Part shown: positions 15,597-24,693 of the stretch, piece by piece
Position numbering within the stretch: the stretch's first letter is position 1
How the letters are laid out: every line of letters starts with the position of its first letter
Assembly: GCA_018882735.1 (NCBI GenBank)
Contig: VERH01000006.1
Span: forward strand, 1 to 45,642
Length of the DNA: 45,642 nucleotides
Source: Candidatus Nanopelagicaceae bacterium
GTDB lineage: Bacteria > Actinomycetota > Actinomycetes > Nanopelagicales > Nanopelagicaceae
Reading direction: 5' to 3'
Translations under genes and position numbers: made by a program
Notes under the pieces: generated by a model
Told to the model about the DNA's origin: nothing
Seen by the model: the letters and a program-made list of their open reading frames with translations, nothing else
Databases searched by the model: none

Positions 15597-17426
15597 TTAG
15601 AAGGCGGCTTCTGAAACTCCCATGATTTCGCCATCTTCACGCTCAACGATTGCACGAGTAGCGCTAATCAGCGGCAAGAAGTTATGGACAAAGTATCTAG
15701 AAGCAGCAATCTTTCCTTCGAAGAAATCCTTATCTTTTCCGGTAGCTGAGCCAATTTTGCTCGCAGCGATATCAGATTGTCTAAGAAGCAACAAGGAGAT
15801 GATGATGTCGCCGACTGACATCAATAAGCGAGTAGTGTTAAGACCGCACTTATATATCTCATCTGGCTTTTCTTGGCTTGCCATCGCGTGGGTTACAAGT
15901 TGACCAATGATTGCTTGTAGATCTTCAAGGGCTTTTGCCAATTCAGCTTTTTCAGTTGCGTTGTTGCCACCAGAAGCTGCGAATGCACCTATCTCTTTCG
16001 AGAGTTTAGTTAGCGCGCGACCATTGTCTTTAATAATCTTGCGGAAGAAGAAATCAAGACCTTGGATAGCTGTGGTGCCTTCGTACAAAGTATCAATCTT
16101 GGCATCGCGGACATATTGCTCAAGTGGCCAGTCCATGGTGAAGCCGGAACCGCCAAATGTTTGGAGTGATTCAGTTCCAAGTAGCGTCCAAGCTCTTTCT
16201 GATCCATAACCTTTAACGATTGGAAGCAAGAGATCATTTAGATGCTCTAATGTCGAGATCTCATCTTCTGACTTACCTTCAGCGCGAGCGAGCGCAACGG
16301 CATCTTGAATTGATGCGGTGTAAAGAACTAGCGCACGCATTCCTTCGGCGTAAGCCTTCTGGGTCATAAGTGAGCGGCGCACATCTGGGTGTTTAATGAT
16401 GGTTACGCGCGGACTCGCTTTGTTGGCCATATCTTTCATATCGCCACCTTGGACGCGAGTCTTCGCGTAAGCGAGGGCCTGTTGGTAACCCGCTGAAAGC
16501 GTTGAAATTGCCTTAGTTCCGACCATCATGCGAGCGAACTCGATGACCTTAAACATCTGGGCAATTCCGTCATGAACTTCACCTAAGAGGTAACCAACGG
16601 CTGGCTCCTTCTCGCCGAGGTTCATCTCGCAAGTGGCTGAGACATTTAAACCCATTTTGTTCTCTACATTAGTTACATAAACGCCATTACGTTTTCCAAG
16701 TGCACCAGTTTCAAGATCAAACATGAATTTAGGAATCAAGAAGAGCGAGAGACCTTTTGTGCCTGGGCCATGGCCTTCGGGACGAGCGAGTACAAAGTGA
16801 ATGATGTTTTCGTAGATATCGCCATCACCTGAGGTAATGAATCGCTTTGTACCGGTGATATGCCAAGTTCCATCAGCTTGCTTAACAGCCTTACTTCTTC
16901 CAGCGCCGACATCAGAACCGGCATCGGGTTCAGTCAACATCATCGTTGCGCCCCAAGCTTTATCGACCATGTGTTTAGCAATCTTCTTCTGGTAATCAGT
17001 ACCAAGCGTGTAAGCAACATGTGAGAAAGAAAATCCTGAAGCGTAGATGTGGACTGCAGGATTTGAACCAAGAACCATTTCAGCAATTGCCCAACGAACA
17101 GATGGTGGGATTGCAGTTCCACCTAGTTCGACTGGAACGTCAATCTTGCCCCAATCGCCATCAACATATGCCTTGTAAGATTTCTTAAAACTTTCGGGCA
17201 GTTTTACATCTCCAGTAGCTTTATTGAAATCAGTTCCAATTCGATCACCATCGATGAAGGAAGCAGCAAGATCGTTCTCACAGAGACGCTTTACTTCTTC
17301 CAACATTCCCATCGCAGTTTCTCGATCGAGATCTGCGTAGAGAGATTTACCTAAGATGGAGTCGCGCTCTAGTAGATCAAAGAGACAGAACTCGATATCG
17401 CGGAGATTTGCTATGTAATGGCCCAT
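15597..17426 (-). CDS. Acyl-CoA dehydrogenase family protein
   Basis: A flavoprotein of about 609 residues that oxidises an acyl-CoA to the 2,3-enoyl-CoA, passing electrons to an electron-transfer flavoprotein. The FAD/substrate pattern MMLTEPDAGSDVGAGRSKA and WHITGTKRFITSGD is in the middle domain, and LYEGTTAIQGLDFFFRK in the C-terminal domain carries the likely catalytic glutamate and the FAD-binding tail. The extra C-terminal 120 residues after this motif match the larger FadE-type members, which act on long or unusual acyl-CoAs. Although the frame extends to TTG 17432, ATG 17426 (MGHYIANLRDIEF) is better: TAGCAT (17436-17441) ends 9 nt before it. No other beta-oxidation gene is near. Substrate unknown. 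Confidence 0.92.
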   Translation of the reverse strand: MGHYIANLRDIEFCLFDLLERDSILGKSLYADLDRETAMGMLEEVKRLCENDLAASFIDGDRIGTDFNKATGDVKLPESFKKSYKAYVDGDWGKIDVPVELGGTAIPPSVRWAIAEMVLGSNPAVHIYASGFSFSHVAYTLGTDYQKKIAKHMVDKAWGATMMLTEPDAGSDVGAGRSKAVKQADGTWHITGTKRFITSGDGDIYENIIHFVLARPEGHGPGTKGLSLFLIPKFMFDLETGALGKRNGVYVTNVENKMGLNVSATCEMNLGEKEPAVGYLLGEVHDGIAQMFKVIEFARMMVGTKAISTLSAGYQQALAYAKTRVQGGDMKDMANKASPRVTIIKHPDVRRSLMTQKAYAEGMRALVLYTASIQDAVALARAEGKSEDEISTLEHLNDLLLPIVKGYGSERAWTLLGTESLQTFGGSGFTMDWPLEQYVRDAKIDTLYEGTTAIQGLDFFFRKIIKDNGRALTKLSKEIGAFAASGGNNATEKAELAKALEDLQAIIGQLVTHAMASQEKPDEIYKCGLNTTRLLMSVGDIIISLLLLRQSDIAASKIGSATGKDKDFFEGKIAASRYFVHNFLPLISATRAIVEREDGEIMGVSEAAF

Positions 17427-17435
17427 GGGCAAAGG

Positions 17436-17441
17436 ATGCTA
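17436..17441 (-). promoter_or_regulatory. -10 element of the acyl-CoA dehydrogenase gene
   Basis: TAGCAT on the minus strand, 9 nt before ATG 17426, with no Shine-Dalgarno between; consistent with a near-leaderless mRNA. It lies between the tRNA-Gly gene and the coding region. Confidence 0.45.
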
Positions 17442-17473
17442 CCCGCGAGTAACTTACGCAAGAGATAACACCG

Positions 17474-17544
17474 AGCGGGCGACGGGAATCGAACCCGCGC
17501 TGTCAGCTTGGGAAGCTGACGTGATGCCATTTCACTACGCCCGC
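17474..17544 (-). tRNA. tRNA-Gly (anticodon CCC)
   Basis: On the minus strand the cloverleaf is complete: acceptor GCGGGCG/CGCCCGC, D stem GTGA/TCAC, anticodon stem TCAGC/GCTGA with loop TTCCCAA, variable CAGC, T arm GCGGG-TTCGATT-CCCGT, discriminator T (as for bacterial Gly). Anticodon CCC reads GGG. The 3' CCA is not encoded. It lies just upstream of the acyl-CoA dehydrogenase gene on the same strand. Confidence 0.95.
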
Positions 17545-17646
17545 GTTTTGGCTTCTCCCAATGTCCTCAGCGAAGTAAAAGCAAAGGCAACTTCGCCTAA
17601 GGCCATTGTTAGAAGCCAATACTAGGTCGCTAGTTAGCAGAAGCGG

Positions 17647-17652
17647 TAGGGT
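17647..17652 (+). promoter_or_regulatory. -10 element of dcd
   Basis: TAGGGT, 8 nt before the dcd ATG at 17661, with no Shine-Dalgarno in between; consistent with a leaderless transcript. Confidence 0.45.
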
Positions 17653-17660
17653 CGCCAACC

Positions 17661-18239
17661 ATGCTGCTAAGCGATCGCGATATTGCCGCTGAGATAAAGA
17701 GCGGTCGGGTAAAGGTTGAGCCTTTCGACCCGAAGATGATCCAGCCTTCAAGCGTTGATGTCCGCCTTGATCGATTCTTCCGAGTCTTCGAGAACCACAA
17801 GTACGAAGTAATTGATCCCTCGATAGAACAATCTGAGCTCACTCGCGAAGTCGCGGTTGCACCAGACGACTTCTTCATCCTTCATCCTGGTGAGTTTGTA
17901 CTTGCATCGACCTATGAAGTCATCACACTTCCTGACGATATTGCCGGACGCTTGGAAGGAAAGTCATCACTTGGTCGCCTCGGGTTACTTACTCACTCGA
18001 CTGCAGGCTTTATCGATCCAGGGTTTAGCGGACATATAACTTTGGAACTCTCAAATGTTGCAAACCTTCCAGTCAAGCTCTATCCGGGGATGAAGATCGG
18101 ACAACTCTGTCTCATCAAACTCTCATCTTCCGCAGAGCATCCTTACGGTTCAGCTCTATACGGTTCGCGTTACCAAGGCCAGCGTGGTCCAACCCCAAGC
18201 AAGTCTTGGTTGAATTTCCATAAGACTGAAATTAAGTAG
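17661..18239 (+). CDS. dcd: dCTP deaminase (probably dUMP-forming)
   Basis: A 192-residue trimeric enzyme that deaminates dCTP; the actinobacterial type usually also hydrolyses dUTP, giving dUMP for thymidylate synthesis. Family motifs seen: MLLSDRDI at the start, [43 protein letters not shown] with the catalytic glutamate in the last part, and the C-terminal lid [16 protein letters not shown]. The bifunctional assignment follows M. tuberculosis Dcd and is inferred. The TAGGGT element upstream supports the start at 17661. The lemA gene follows after 9 nt, probably with its own promoter overlapping the dcd stop. Confidence 0.95.
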   Translation: MLLSDRDIAAEIKSGRVKVEPFDPKMIQPSSVDVRLDRFFRVFENHKYEVIDPSIEQSELTREVAVAPDDFFILHPGEFVLASTYEVITLPDDIAGRLEGKSSLGRLGLLTHSTAGFIDPGFSGHITLELSNVANLPVKLYPGMKIGQLCLIKLSSSAEHPYGSALYGSRYQGQRGPTPSKSWLNFHKTEIK

Positions 18240-18248
18240 ATTAGGGAT

Positions 18249-18803
18249 ATGGACGCCTCACTTTTAATCATCATCGCAGTAGGACTTTTTGTTGTCTTTG
18301 CCATCATTCAATACAACCGTCTTGTTAGATTGAATGTTCAAGTTGATGAAGCATTTGCTCAAATCGAAGTGCAACTTAAGCGACGTGCGGATTTGATTCC
18401 GAATCTGGTTGAAACAGTAAAAGGTTATGCATCCCATGAGCGTGAGGCGCTAGAGAAAGTAGTCCAAGCTCGCGCTGCATCAACAACGGCCTCATCACTT
18501 CCCGCTGTAGCTGCCGCCGATGGAATGCTCACAAATGCGCTTCGTGGCTTGTTAGCGGTAGCCGAGGCTTACCCAGATTTGAAAGCATCAACAAACTTCT
18601 TACAACTTCAAGAAGAGCTATCAACTACAGAGAACAAAGTCTCATTCTCGCGCCAGTTCTATAACGACTCAGTCCGTACTTTGAATGTCGCGGTAAAAAC
18701 AATCCCAACAAGTTTCTTTGTTGGGCTAGCGAAAGTTGGCGAGCGCGAGTTTTACGAAGTCGAAGATCCGACTATTCGTAACGCTCCTAACGTTAAGTTC
18801 TAG
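18249..18803 (+). CDS. lemA: LemA family membrane protein
   Basis: A 184-residue LemA protein: one N-terminal membrane helix (about 4-20) with almost no cytoplasmic head, then a soluble helical bundle with the family signatures YNRLVRLNVQVDEAFAQIEVQLKRRADLIPNLVETVKGYASHE and LQEELSTTENKVSFSRQFYNDSVRTLN. The C-terminal tail PTIRNAPNVKF is also typical. Its role is not known in detail; it is commonly encoded next to the HtpX-type protease, as here (2-nt gap), suggesting a shared membrane quality-control role. TAGATT (18237-18242) ends 6 nt before the ATG, and AGGGAT directly abuts it, so a separate leaderless start is possible. Confidence 0.93.
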   Translation: MDASLLIIIAVGLFVVFAIIQYNRLVRLNVQVDEAFAQIEVQLKRRADLIPNLVETVKGYASHEREALEKVVQARAASTTASSLPAVAAADGMLTNALRGLLAVAEAYPDLKASTNFLQLQEELSTTENKVSFSRQFYNDSVRTLNVAVKTIPTSFFVGLAKVGEREFYEVEDPTIRNAPNVKF

Positions 18804-18805
18804 CG

Positions 18806-19711
18806 ATGGCTAACTTCCGCGCCCTCGAAAGCGCTAATCGCCGTAAGACATTTTTCTTACTTTTTTTCATGGGCGTACTTGTCTGGTTTATTTCCTATAT
18901 TGCAATCTCTGCTTTTGGCGGAAGCGGTGCAGGAGTTATCCCCCTTGCTGTATTAATTTCACTCATTTCTGTTTGGGGCTCTTACTACGCATCTGACAAG
19001 TTAGTTCTAAAGATGACGCGTGCCCACTTAATTCAAGAAGCAGACAATCCAAAACTCTTCAACCTTGTCCATGAAGTCTGTATCGCATCCGGTTTACCAA
19101 TGCCAAAAGTCGCGATTGTTGATGATCCAGCGCCAAATGCATTTGCAACTGGGCGAGATCCTGATCATGCTCTCATTGCCTTTACAACCGGACTTTTAAG
19201 CGCCATGGATAGAGATGAACTGCAAGGCGTTGTTGCGCACGAGATGGCCCATGTTGCGAATCGAGATACTTTGGTCTCTGCAGTTGCAGCAACCACCGCT
19301 GGAATTGTTGCGTTAGTTTCAGATATTTTGATGCGGATGCTCTGGTTTGGTGGCGGAAGAAGCCGAGACCATCACGGAAATCAGATGCCAATCTTCCTTG
19401 CGATCATTCCGTTAATTCTTGCCCCAATCGCTGCAACCATGTTGAAAGCGGCTGTTTCACGCAAAAGAGAGTCTTTGGCTGATGCGACCGCTGTTTCGTT
19501 CACTCGAAATCCAGCTGGTTTACGCGCGGCTTTAGAGGTTTTAGCAAGAGATAACACGGTGGTTGAGGCCCGCTCAAGCGCAGTAGCGCATCTTTATATC
19601 GAATCACCACTTGATGCTTCGGTTGCATCTAAATTATTTGCTACCCATCCACCGATTAATGAGCGGATTGCAACGTTAAGAGCGATGGAAGCTAACCCAA
19701 ATATCAGCTAG
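18806..19711 (+). CDS. htpX: M48 family membrane metalloprotease HtpX
   Basis: A 301-residue zinc protease of the cytoplasmic membrane that degrades misfolded membrane proteins. Two N-terminal helices (about 14-34 and 40-58) precede the catalytic part with HEMAHVANRD (the HExxH motif) and a further pair of hydrophobic segments; the third zinc ligand is the Glu in KRESLADATAVSF. The C-terminal THPPINERIATLRAM is typical of the family. It follows lemA by 2 nt and is almost surely co-transcribed. The last 8 nt overlap the convergent TauE gene. All catalytic residues are present. Confidence 0.94.
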   Translation: MANFRALESANRRKTFFLLFFMGVLVWFISYIAISAFGGSGAGVIPLAVLISLISVWGSYYASDKLVLKMTRAHLIQEADNPKLFNLVHEVCIASGLPMPKVAIVDDPAPNAFATGRDPDHALIAFTTGLLSAMDRDELQGVVAHEMAHVANRDTLVSAVAATTAGIVALVSDILMRMLWFGGGRSRDHHGNQMPIFLAIIPLILAPIAATMLKAAVSRKRESLADATAVSFTRNPAGLRAALEVLARDNTVVEARSSAVAHLYIESPLDASVASKLFATHPPINERIATLRAMEANPNIS

Positions 19712-20459
19712 TTACTAGTCGCACTCCATTAATCAGAATAATTGCAATAGCGACGGCAATACCAAGCGGGCGTCTTGGAACAATTGATACTAACTTGGCA
19801 GCGAATGGAGCCATGATCATCCCACCAAGTGCTAGGCCTCCGACAACGCTCCAATCTAAGTTGATGCGATTAATATTGACGAGAAAACCGATGCTGGCAC
19901 AGAGAGCAACTATAAATTCAGAGGCGCTAACTGTTCCAATAATCTTCCGTGGTTCATGCTCAGTTGTGGCAAGAAGGGTTGGAGTCACAACAGGCCCCCA
20001 ACCGCCGCCGCCTGATGCATCAACAAATCCGCCAGTAGCGCCCAAGAATGTTAGATAGCGCGGATTATTTATCTCGGCCATATTTGGTTTGATATTAGTT
20101 TGAAAGACATTGCGATAAAGAAGAACTAAACCAAGTAAGAGAAGAATCGTTGAAATAAAGATTGTTCCACCGGAGAGATCAATTGAGGATAAGAATGTGG
20201 CTCCAGCAAATGCCCCGATTCCACCCGGGATTGCTAATCTCTTTAAGATTTCAAAGTCAATGTTCTCGCGATGCCAATGTGAGACACCCGATGCAAGCGT
20301 TGTTCCAATCTCAGCTGCGTGAACTGCAGCAGAAGCGACCGCCGCCGAAGTTCCAAGGGTTAAGAGGAGCGTGGAACTTGTGAGACCAAAGCCCATTCCA
20401 AGTGCGCCATCGATTAGTTGTGCAATTGATCCCGCGAGGGCGAAAAGGAGCCAATTCAT
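19704..20459 (-). CDS. TauE/SafE family sulfite or sulfate permease-like protein
   Basis: A 251-residue membrane protein with about eight helices and the internal duplication of TauE/SafE (PF01925): ALAGSIAQLIDGALGMGFGLTSS at the start and GATGGFVDASGGGGWGPVVTPTLL in the middle, the paired glycine-rich signature. Members move sulfite, sulfonates or other organic anions. It is the third gene of the cysD-cysNC operon, with an ATGA overlap to cysNC, so a role in moving inorganic sulfur (sulfate in, or sulfite out) is well supported by context. The direction cannot be told. Confidence 0.87.
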   Translation of the reverse strand: MNWLLFALAGSIAQLIDGALGMGFGLTSSTLLLTLGTSAAVASAAVHAAEIGTTLASGVSHWHRENIDFEILKRLAIPGGIGAFAGATFLSSIDLSGGTIFISTILLLLGLVLLYRNVFQTNIKPNMAEINNPRYLTFLGATGGFVDASGGGGWGPVVTPTLLATTEHEPRKIIGTVSASEFIVALCASIGFLVNINRINLDWSVVGGLALGGMIMAPFAAKLVSIVPRRPLGIAVAIAIILINGVRLVTS

Positions 20460-22282
20460 AGGACTTTAGCGATCAACTTCTCGACATTCGATGCGATTTC
20501 ATCGGTTCCATCGAGGACTAATTCTGCATCAGTAGGTGGTTCGTAATCCTGACCGACTCCAGTGAGATTTGGAAGCGAACCATCTTTAGCCTTTTTGTAG
20601 AGCCCTTTTGGATCTCGCTGTGCACAGATTTCGGCGGGGGTCTTTACCCAGACCTCAATAAATTCCCCTTCACCAAAGATTTCACGCGCATGGTCGCGAT
20701 CGACTTTGAATGGACTGACAAGAGCAACTATTACGATAAGACCAGCATCTACCATTAACTTTCCAACTTCAGCGACGCGCCTTACATTTTCAGCGCGATC
20801 TTCTTTTGTAAAACCCAAATCTTTATTTAAACCAAGTCGCAAGTTATCACCGTCAAGGATGTAACTATGTATTCCAGATGCAAAGAGCCTAGTTTCAAGC
20901 GCGTTTGCAATTGTGGACTTACCTGAGCCAGACAAACCAGTTAACCAAATCAACTTAGCGCGCTGACCTTTTTGTTGCGCACGAGCGCCCTTGTCAATCT
21001 CATAATTATGTTTGGTGATATTTGTGGCTCGACGGAGTGCATGGACAATCATTCCCGCACCAACAGTGCGAAGCGTTACCCGATCAACAAGTACAAAGTT
21101 TCCAGAGCTGCGATTCTCAGAATATTTCGTGAGCGGAATTGCGGAGTCGGTTGCAATCTCGACCGATCCAATCTCATTCATATGAAGTGTTCGAGCTGAT
21201 TCATGATCACCGCTATTGATATTCAATTTATGGCGGATAGAAGTGATAGTCGCTGGGACCATCGATGAACCATTAACTAGGTAATAGGAGCGGCTATGTA
21301 TTAGCTCTTCTTCATCGAACCAGACAAGGTGAGCTGAGAAGCGATCGGCAGGCTTGGTGTAGTCACTCGCTCGCTCTATGAAATCGCCGCGAGTCGCATC
21401 GATATCTGGGTGAAGGACCATGGTTACTGCTTTGCCAGGCGGTGCTTTTTCGAGGTCACCATCGAAGGTGACCAACCGAGCAATCTTTGCCTTCCGCTCA
21501 CTTGGAAGGACTACGACTTCATCTCCAGCTTTGAATTCACCTTGGGAGATAGTGCCGGATACGCCGCGGAAATTTTCGGCGCGTGAGATTAATTGAACAC
21601 ACATTCTTGAGTGATCAGCCGTGCTCTCGGTATCGCGCCAAGCTTGAATCTCCTCCAGGAGCGAACCACCGTCGTACCACTTAGTGCGTTCAGTTCGATA
21701 AGTGACATTGTCGCCTTCTAGAGCGCTTACTGGAATGAATGAAATCGAATTAACCTCAAGCCTTTGGATTGTAGGTTGAAGATCTGTAATCAAAGAGTCA
21801 TAGATTTTCTGATCAAATCCGAGCGCATCAAGTTTATTGATTACGACAATTACTTTCTTTACGCCCATCAAAGAACATATCGTTAAATGGCGTAGCGTTT
21901 GGGGGCGAATTCCTCTTGTTGCGTCAACTAGCACTAAAGCAATATCAGATCTTGATGCAGCTACCGCCATATTTCTTGTGTACTGCTCGTGGCCTGGTGC
22001 GTCTGCAATTATCAAACGCCTCCCATCAAGAAGTGACATCGAACGATAAGCAACATCAATCGTTATGCCTTGTTCGCGTTCCGCTTCAAGTCCATCAGTA
22101 AGAAGGCTGAAGTCAATCTCCCCAGCTGGAATGATCGATCCTGGGCGACGAGTTTTCTTTGTGGCATCAAGTGTGTCATGTGGAACGGAATCTGTTTCCA
22201 CAAGAAGTCGACCGATTAGCGTGCTCTTTCCATCATCAACACTTCCACAGGTCAGAAGTCTTACGATCGGCGTGAGTTCCAT
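20456..22282 (-). CDS. cysNC: Bifunctional sulfate adenylyltransferase subunit 1 / APS kinase
   Basis: A 608-residue fusion. Residues 1-430 are the CysN GTPase with P-loop GSVDDGKST (13-21), DAPGHEQYTRN and NKLD, which powers adenylylation of sulfate by CysD. Residues 440-608 are the CysC APS kinase with P-loop GLSGSGKST, DGDNLRLGLNKDLGF and IVIVALVSPFKVDRDHAR, which turns APS into PAPS. Both nucleotide sites look intact, so the operon should make PAPS. The start ATG 22282 shares one base with the cysD stop (TAATG). No PAPS reductase or sulfite reductase gene is in the window, but a PAPS-type sulfotransferase is, 18 kb away. Confidence 0.95.
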   Translation of the reverse strand: MELTPIVRLLTCGSVDDGKSTLIGRLLVETDSVPHDTLDATKKTRRPGSIIPAGEIDFSLLTDGLEAEREQGITIDVAYRSMSLLDGRRLIIADAPGHEQYTRNMAVAASRSDIALVLVDATRGIRPQTLRHLTICSLMGVKKVIVVINKLDALGFDQKIYDSLITDLQPTIQRLEVNSISFIPVSALEGDNVTYRTERTKWYDGGSLLEEIQAWRDTESTADHSRMCVQLISRAENFRGVSGTISQGEFKAGDEVVVLPSERKAKIARLVTFDGDLEKAPPGKAVTMVLHPDIDATRGDFIERASDYTKPADRFSAHLVWFDEEELIHSRSYYLVNGSSMVPATITSIRHKLNINSGDHESARTLHMNEIGSVEIATDSAIPLTKYSENRSSGNFVLVDRVTLRTVGAGMIVHALRRATNITKHNYEIDKGARAQQKGQRAKLIWLTGLSGSGKSTIANALETRLFASGIHSYILDGDNLRLGLNKDLGFTKEDRAENVRRVAEVGKLMVDAGLIVIVALVSPFKVDRDHAREIFGEGEFIEVWVKTPAEICAQRDPKGLYKKAKDGSLPNLTGVGQDYEPPTDAELVLDGTDEIASNVEKLIAKVL

Positions 22283-23187
22283 TAGAAATATCCCTCGCGC
22301 TTCTTCTTCTCCATCGAATCTTCATTCTCGCCATCAATCAAGCGGGTGGCGCGCTCACTTAACTTCACTCCCATTACCTCTTCGACAACCTCTTCTAAGG
22401 TCGTCGCATTTGATTCAACGCCTGCTGTAAGTGGATAGCAACCTAGGGTGCGGAAGCGGACCATCTTCATTTCGGGCTTCTCACCCTCGCGAAGCGGATA
22501 TCGCTCATCATCGACCATGATCAATTGAGTTCCGCGCTTGACGACCGGACGCTCTTTTGCGAAATACAAAGGATTTACATAGATGTTCTCGAGGTGGATA
22601 TAGCTCCAGATATCCAACTCCGTCCAATCGGAGATTGGGAAGACGCGCATAGTTTGGTCGGGGCGAATCTTGGTGTTGTAGGTGCGCCACAATTCAGGAC
22701 GTTGTTGGCGCGGATCCCATCGATGTCCAGATTCACGGACGCTGAAAATTCGCTCTTTTGCTCGGCTACGTTCTTCATCGCGCCTTGATCCACCTATAGC
22801 AGCATCAAATCCATACTTATCAAATGCTTGTTTTAGCGCCACGGTATTCATAACACGGATGTACTCCGAAATTCCGTGGCTAAATGGAGTTATCCCGTTC
22901 TTTACACCCTCTTCATTTATATGCGCAATCAATTTCAAGTTATGCATCTTCACAACTTCATCGCGGAAAGTAATCATCTCTTTGAAATTCCAAGTTGAGT
23001 CAACATGAAGAAGTGTGAAAGGAATCGGGGCTGGATAGAAAGCTTTACGAGCTAAATGGAGAATTACCGTGGAATCTTTACCGATTGAGTAGAGCAGTAC
23101 CGGATTCTTAAATGCCGCAGCCGTCTCGCGAAGAATCTCAATTGATTCATTTTCGAGAGCGCGGAGAATTTCTGGGCTGCTACGCAC
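22282..23187 (-). CDS. cysD: Sulfate adenylyltransferase subunit 2
   Basis: A 301-residue ATP sulfurylase subunit of the PP-loop ATPase family: [20 protein letters not shown] is the PP-motif, followed by [18 protein letters not shown] and [11 protein letters not shown]; the C-terminal [14 protein letters not shown] is typical of CysD. It makes APS from ATP and sulfate with CysN. It starts at GTG 23187; TAGGAT (23194-23199) ends 6 nt upstream, inside the stop region of the histidine kinase gene, so the cys operon probably has its own leaderless promoter although it follows the kinase on the same strand. Confidence 0.95.
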   Translation of the reverse strand: MRSSPEILRALENESIEILRETAAAFKNPVLLYSIGKDSTVILHLARKAFYPAPIPFTLLHVDSTWNFKEMITFRDEVVKMHNLKLIAHINEEGVKNGITPFSHGISEYIRVMNTVALKQAFDKYGFDAAIGGSRRDEERSRAKERIFSVRESGHRWDPRQQRPELWRTYNTKIRPDQTMRVFPISDWTELDIWSYIHLENIYVNPLYFAKERPVVKRGTQLIMVDDERYPLREGEKPEMKMVRFRTLGCYPLTAGVESNATTLEEVVEEVMGVKLSERATRLIDGENEDSMEKKKREGYF

Positions 23188-23193
23188 CTCGAA

Positions 23194-23199
23194 ATCCTA
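23194..23199 (-). promoter_or_regulatory. -10 element of the cys operon
   Basis: TAGGAT on the minus strand overlaps the stop codon of the histidine kinase and ends 6 nt before the cysD GTG start; no Shine-Dalgarno is present. Confidence 0.45.
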
Positions 23200-24684
23200 C
23201 AAGTCTTGAATTGGGAAGAAGAGTTTGAAGGTGGCGCCGTGTCCAAGTTCTGAGGTGACGCTTACCGTGCCACCGTGCGCGCGCATAACTGCATCAACGA
23301 TAGATAGACCAAGCCCAGTTCCTTCTCCGCCATTTCTCACTCTTGATGGATCGGCGCGATAAAAGCGCTCGAAGATTCTCGCTTGATCCTCTTTCGAAAG
23401 CCCCGGCCCGGTATCGCTAACTTCAACGAAAACGCCTCTTTCTTCCTCTTCTAGTTTTACCTTTATCGCGGTGCCGGCTGGGGTGTGAGTTCGAGCGTTA
23501 GCCAATAGATTAGAAATTACTTGATGAATTCGCATTGAATCACCGAGAACAAATACATCCTCTTCAGGCAACTTAACTTCAATCGGGTGGTTGGGACCTG
23601 CGGCCTTCGCTGAAGTTACCGCTTCATTTATAAGAGTCTTTAGGTCGATGGGATTTCGCTCCATCTCGCGGGATTGATCGAGGCGAGCAAGGAGTAATAA
23701 ATCCTCAACCAGGGTCGACATTCGAATCGATTCTTGTTCAATCCTTCGCACCAACTCCCCGGTCTTCTCCTCACCCTTGATGGCGCCCTGGCGATGTAAT
23801 TCTGCAAAGCCGCGGATTGCAGTAAGTGGAGTGCGCAATTCGTGTGAAGCATCAGCAACAAAACGGCGTAATTTGTCCTCACTTGCTTGTCGAAGCTCGA
23901 AGGATTCCTGAATTCGAGAGAGCATCTGGTTAAGCGCCCAAGTAAGTTTTCCAACTTCCGTATCGCCACGAGCTTCGGGAAGACGAGCGGAGTAATCGCC
24001 TTTCGCAAACGCTTCAGCAGTCTCTTCAACTTGAGTTAATGGCTTGAGGGATATACCGATAATACGACGTGCGATAAAAGCTAGGAAGAACAAGACAACT
24101 ATTCCAACTGCAAAAAATAAGAAACGAAGTTGGTTGATTGATTTTTCTACCCCATCGAGTGAGACAGCAGTTATAACACTTCCGATTTCACCAGGAAGGA
24201 TTCGAGCGAGCACTCGATATTCCGAACGATTACGATCGCTACTTTCGATGGTAAAAGGTATATCGCCCTTAATTTTTAGTTCTGCAACAGTGAACCCACT
24301 TATTACATTTTGTACTTGTTGTGGACTCTGGGCACCGCCAAGAGTTCCCATCACGACGCCATCTCGATCAAGCAGGCTAACGCTTATTTCCGAGGGGACT
24401 TCTCGAATTGGCTCAAAGGGCTGAAAGAGCGGTTCATCCTCATTATTTGTCTCAGTTCGCTCACTAGTAATCCCAGCGCGATCGAGTCGAATACCCGAGG
24501 TAGTTGAGATTGCCTCTAGTTGGGCATCGACTTGGGCGATTAGAAATGTGCGAAATGCATTTTGTGCCGCAAAGTCAGAACCAGTTATTCCAAGAGCACC
24601 GAGAATCACAACGCCGAGAACCAAGCGATTCTTCAAACTCCATTGCCCGGGGGCAGGTTTGAACTTTCGCAGTGGTTGATTCAC
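23197..24684 (-). CDS. HAMP-domain sensor histidine kinase
   Basis: A 495-residue membrane sensor kinase. Order: basic cytoplasmic head, first helix (about 20-40), an extracytoplasmic sensor of about 135 residues, second helix (about 187-205), HAMP (about 207-260), dimerisation domain with phospho-accepting His281 in SHELRTPLTAIRG, and the ATP-binding domain with N box (SNLLANARTHTP), DTGPGL, FERFYRAD and GTGLGLSIV. All motifs look active. It follows the response regulator gene by 9 nt. It resembles the TrcS/CutS-like actinobacterial group; the signal is unknown. Confidence 0.94.
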   Translation of the reverse strand: MNQPLRKFKPAPGQWSLKNRLVLGVVILGALGITGSDFAAQNAFRTFLIAQVDAQLEAISTTSGIRLDRAGITSERTETNNEDEPLFQPFEPIREVPSEISVSLLDRDGVVMGTLGGAQSPQQVQNVISGFTVAELKIKGDIPFTIESSDRNRSEYRVLARILPGEIGSVITAVSLDGVEKSINQLRFLFFAVGIVVLFFLAFIARRIIGISLKPLTQVEETAEAFAKGDYSARLPEARGDTEVGKLTWALNQMLSRIQESFELRQASEDKLRRFVADASHELRTPLTAIRGFAELHRQGAIKGEEKTGELVRRIEQESIRMSTLVEDLLLLARLDQSREMERNPIDLKTLINEAVTSAKAAGPNHPIEVKLPEEDVFVLGDSMRIHQVISNLLANARTHTPAGTAIKVKLEEEERGVFVEVSDTGPGLSKEDQARIFERFYRADPSRVRNGGEGTGLGLSIVDAVMRAHGGTVSVTSELGHGATFKLFFPIQDL

Positions 24685-24693
24685 AGCGAAAGA

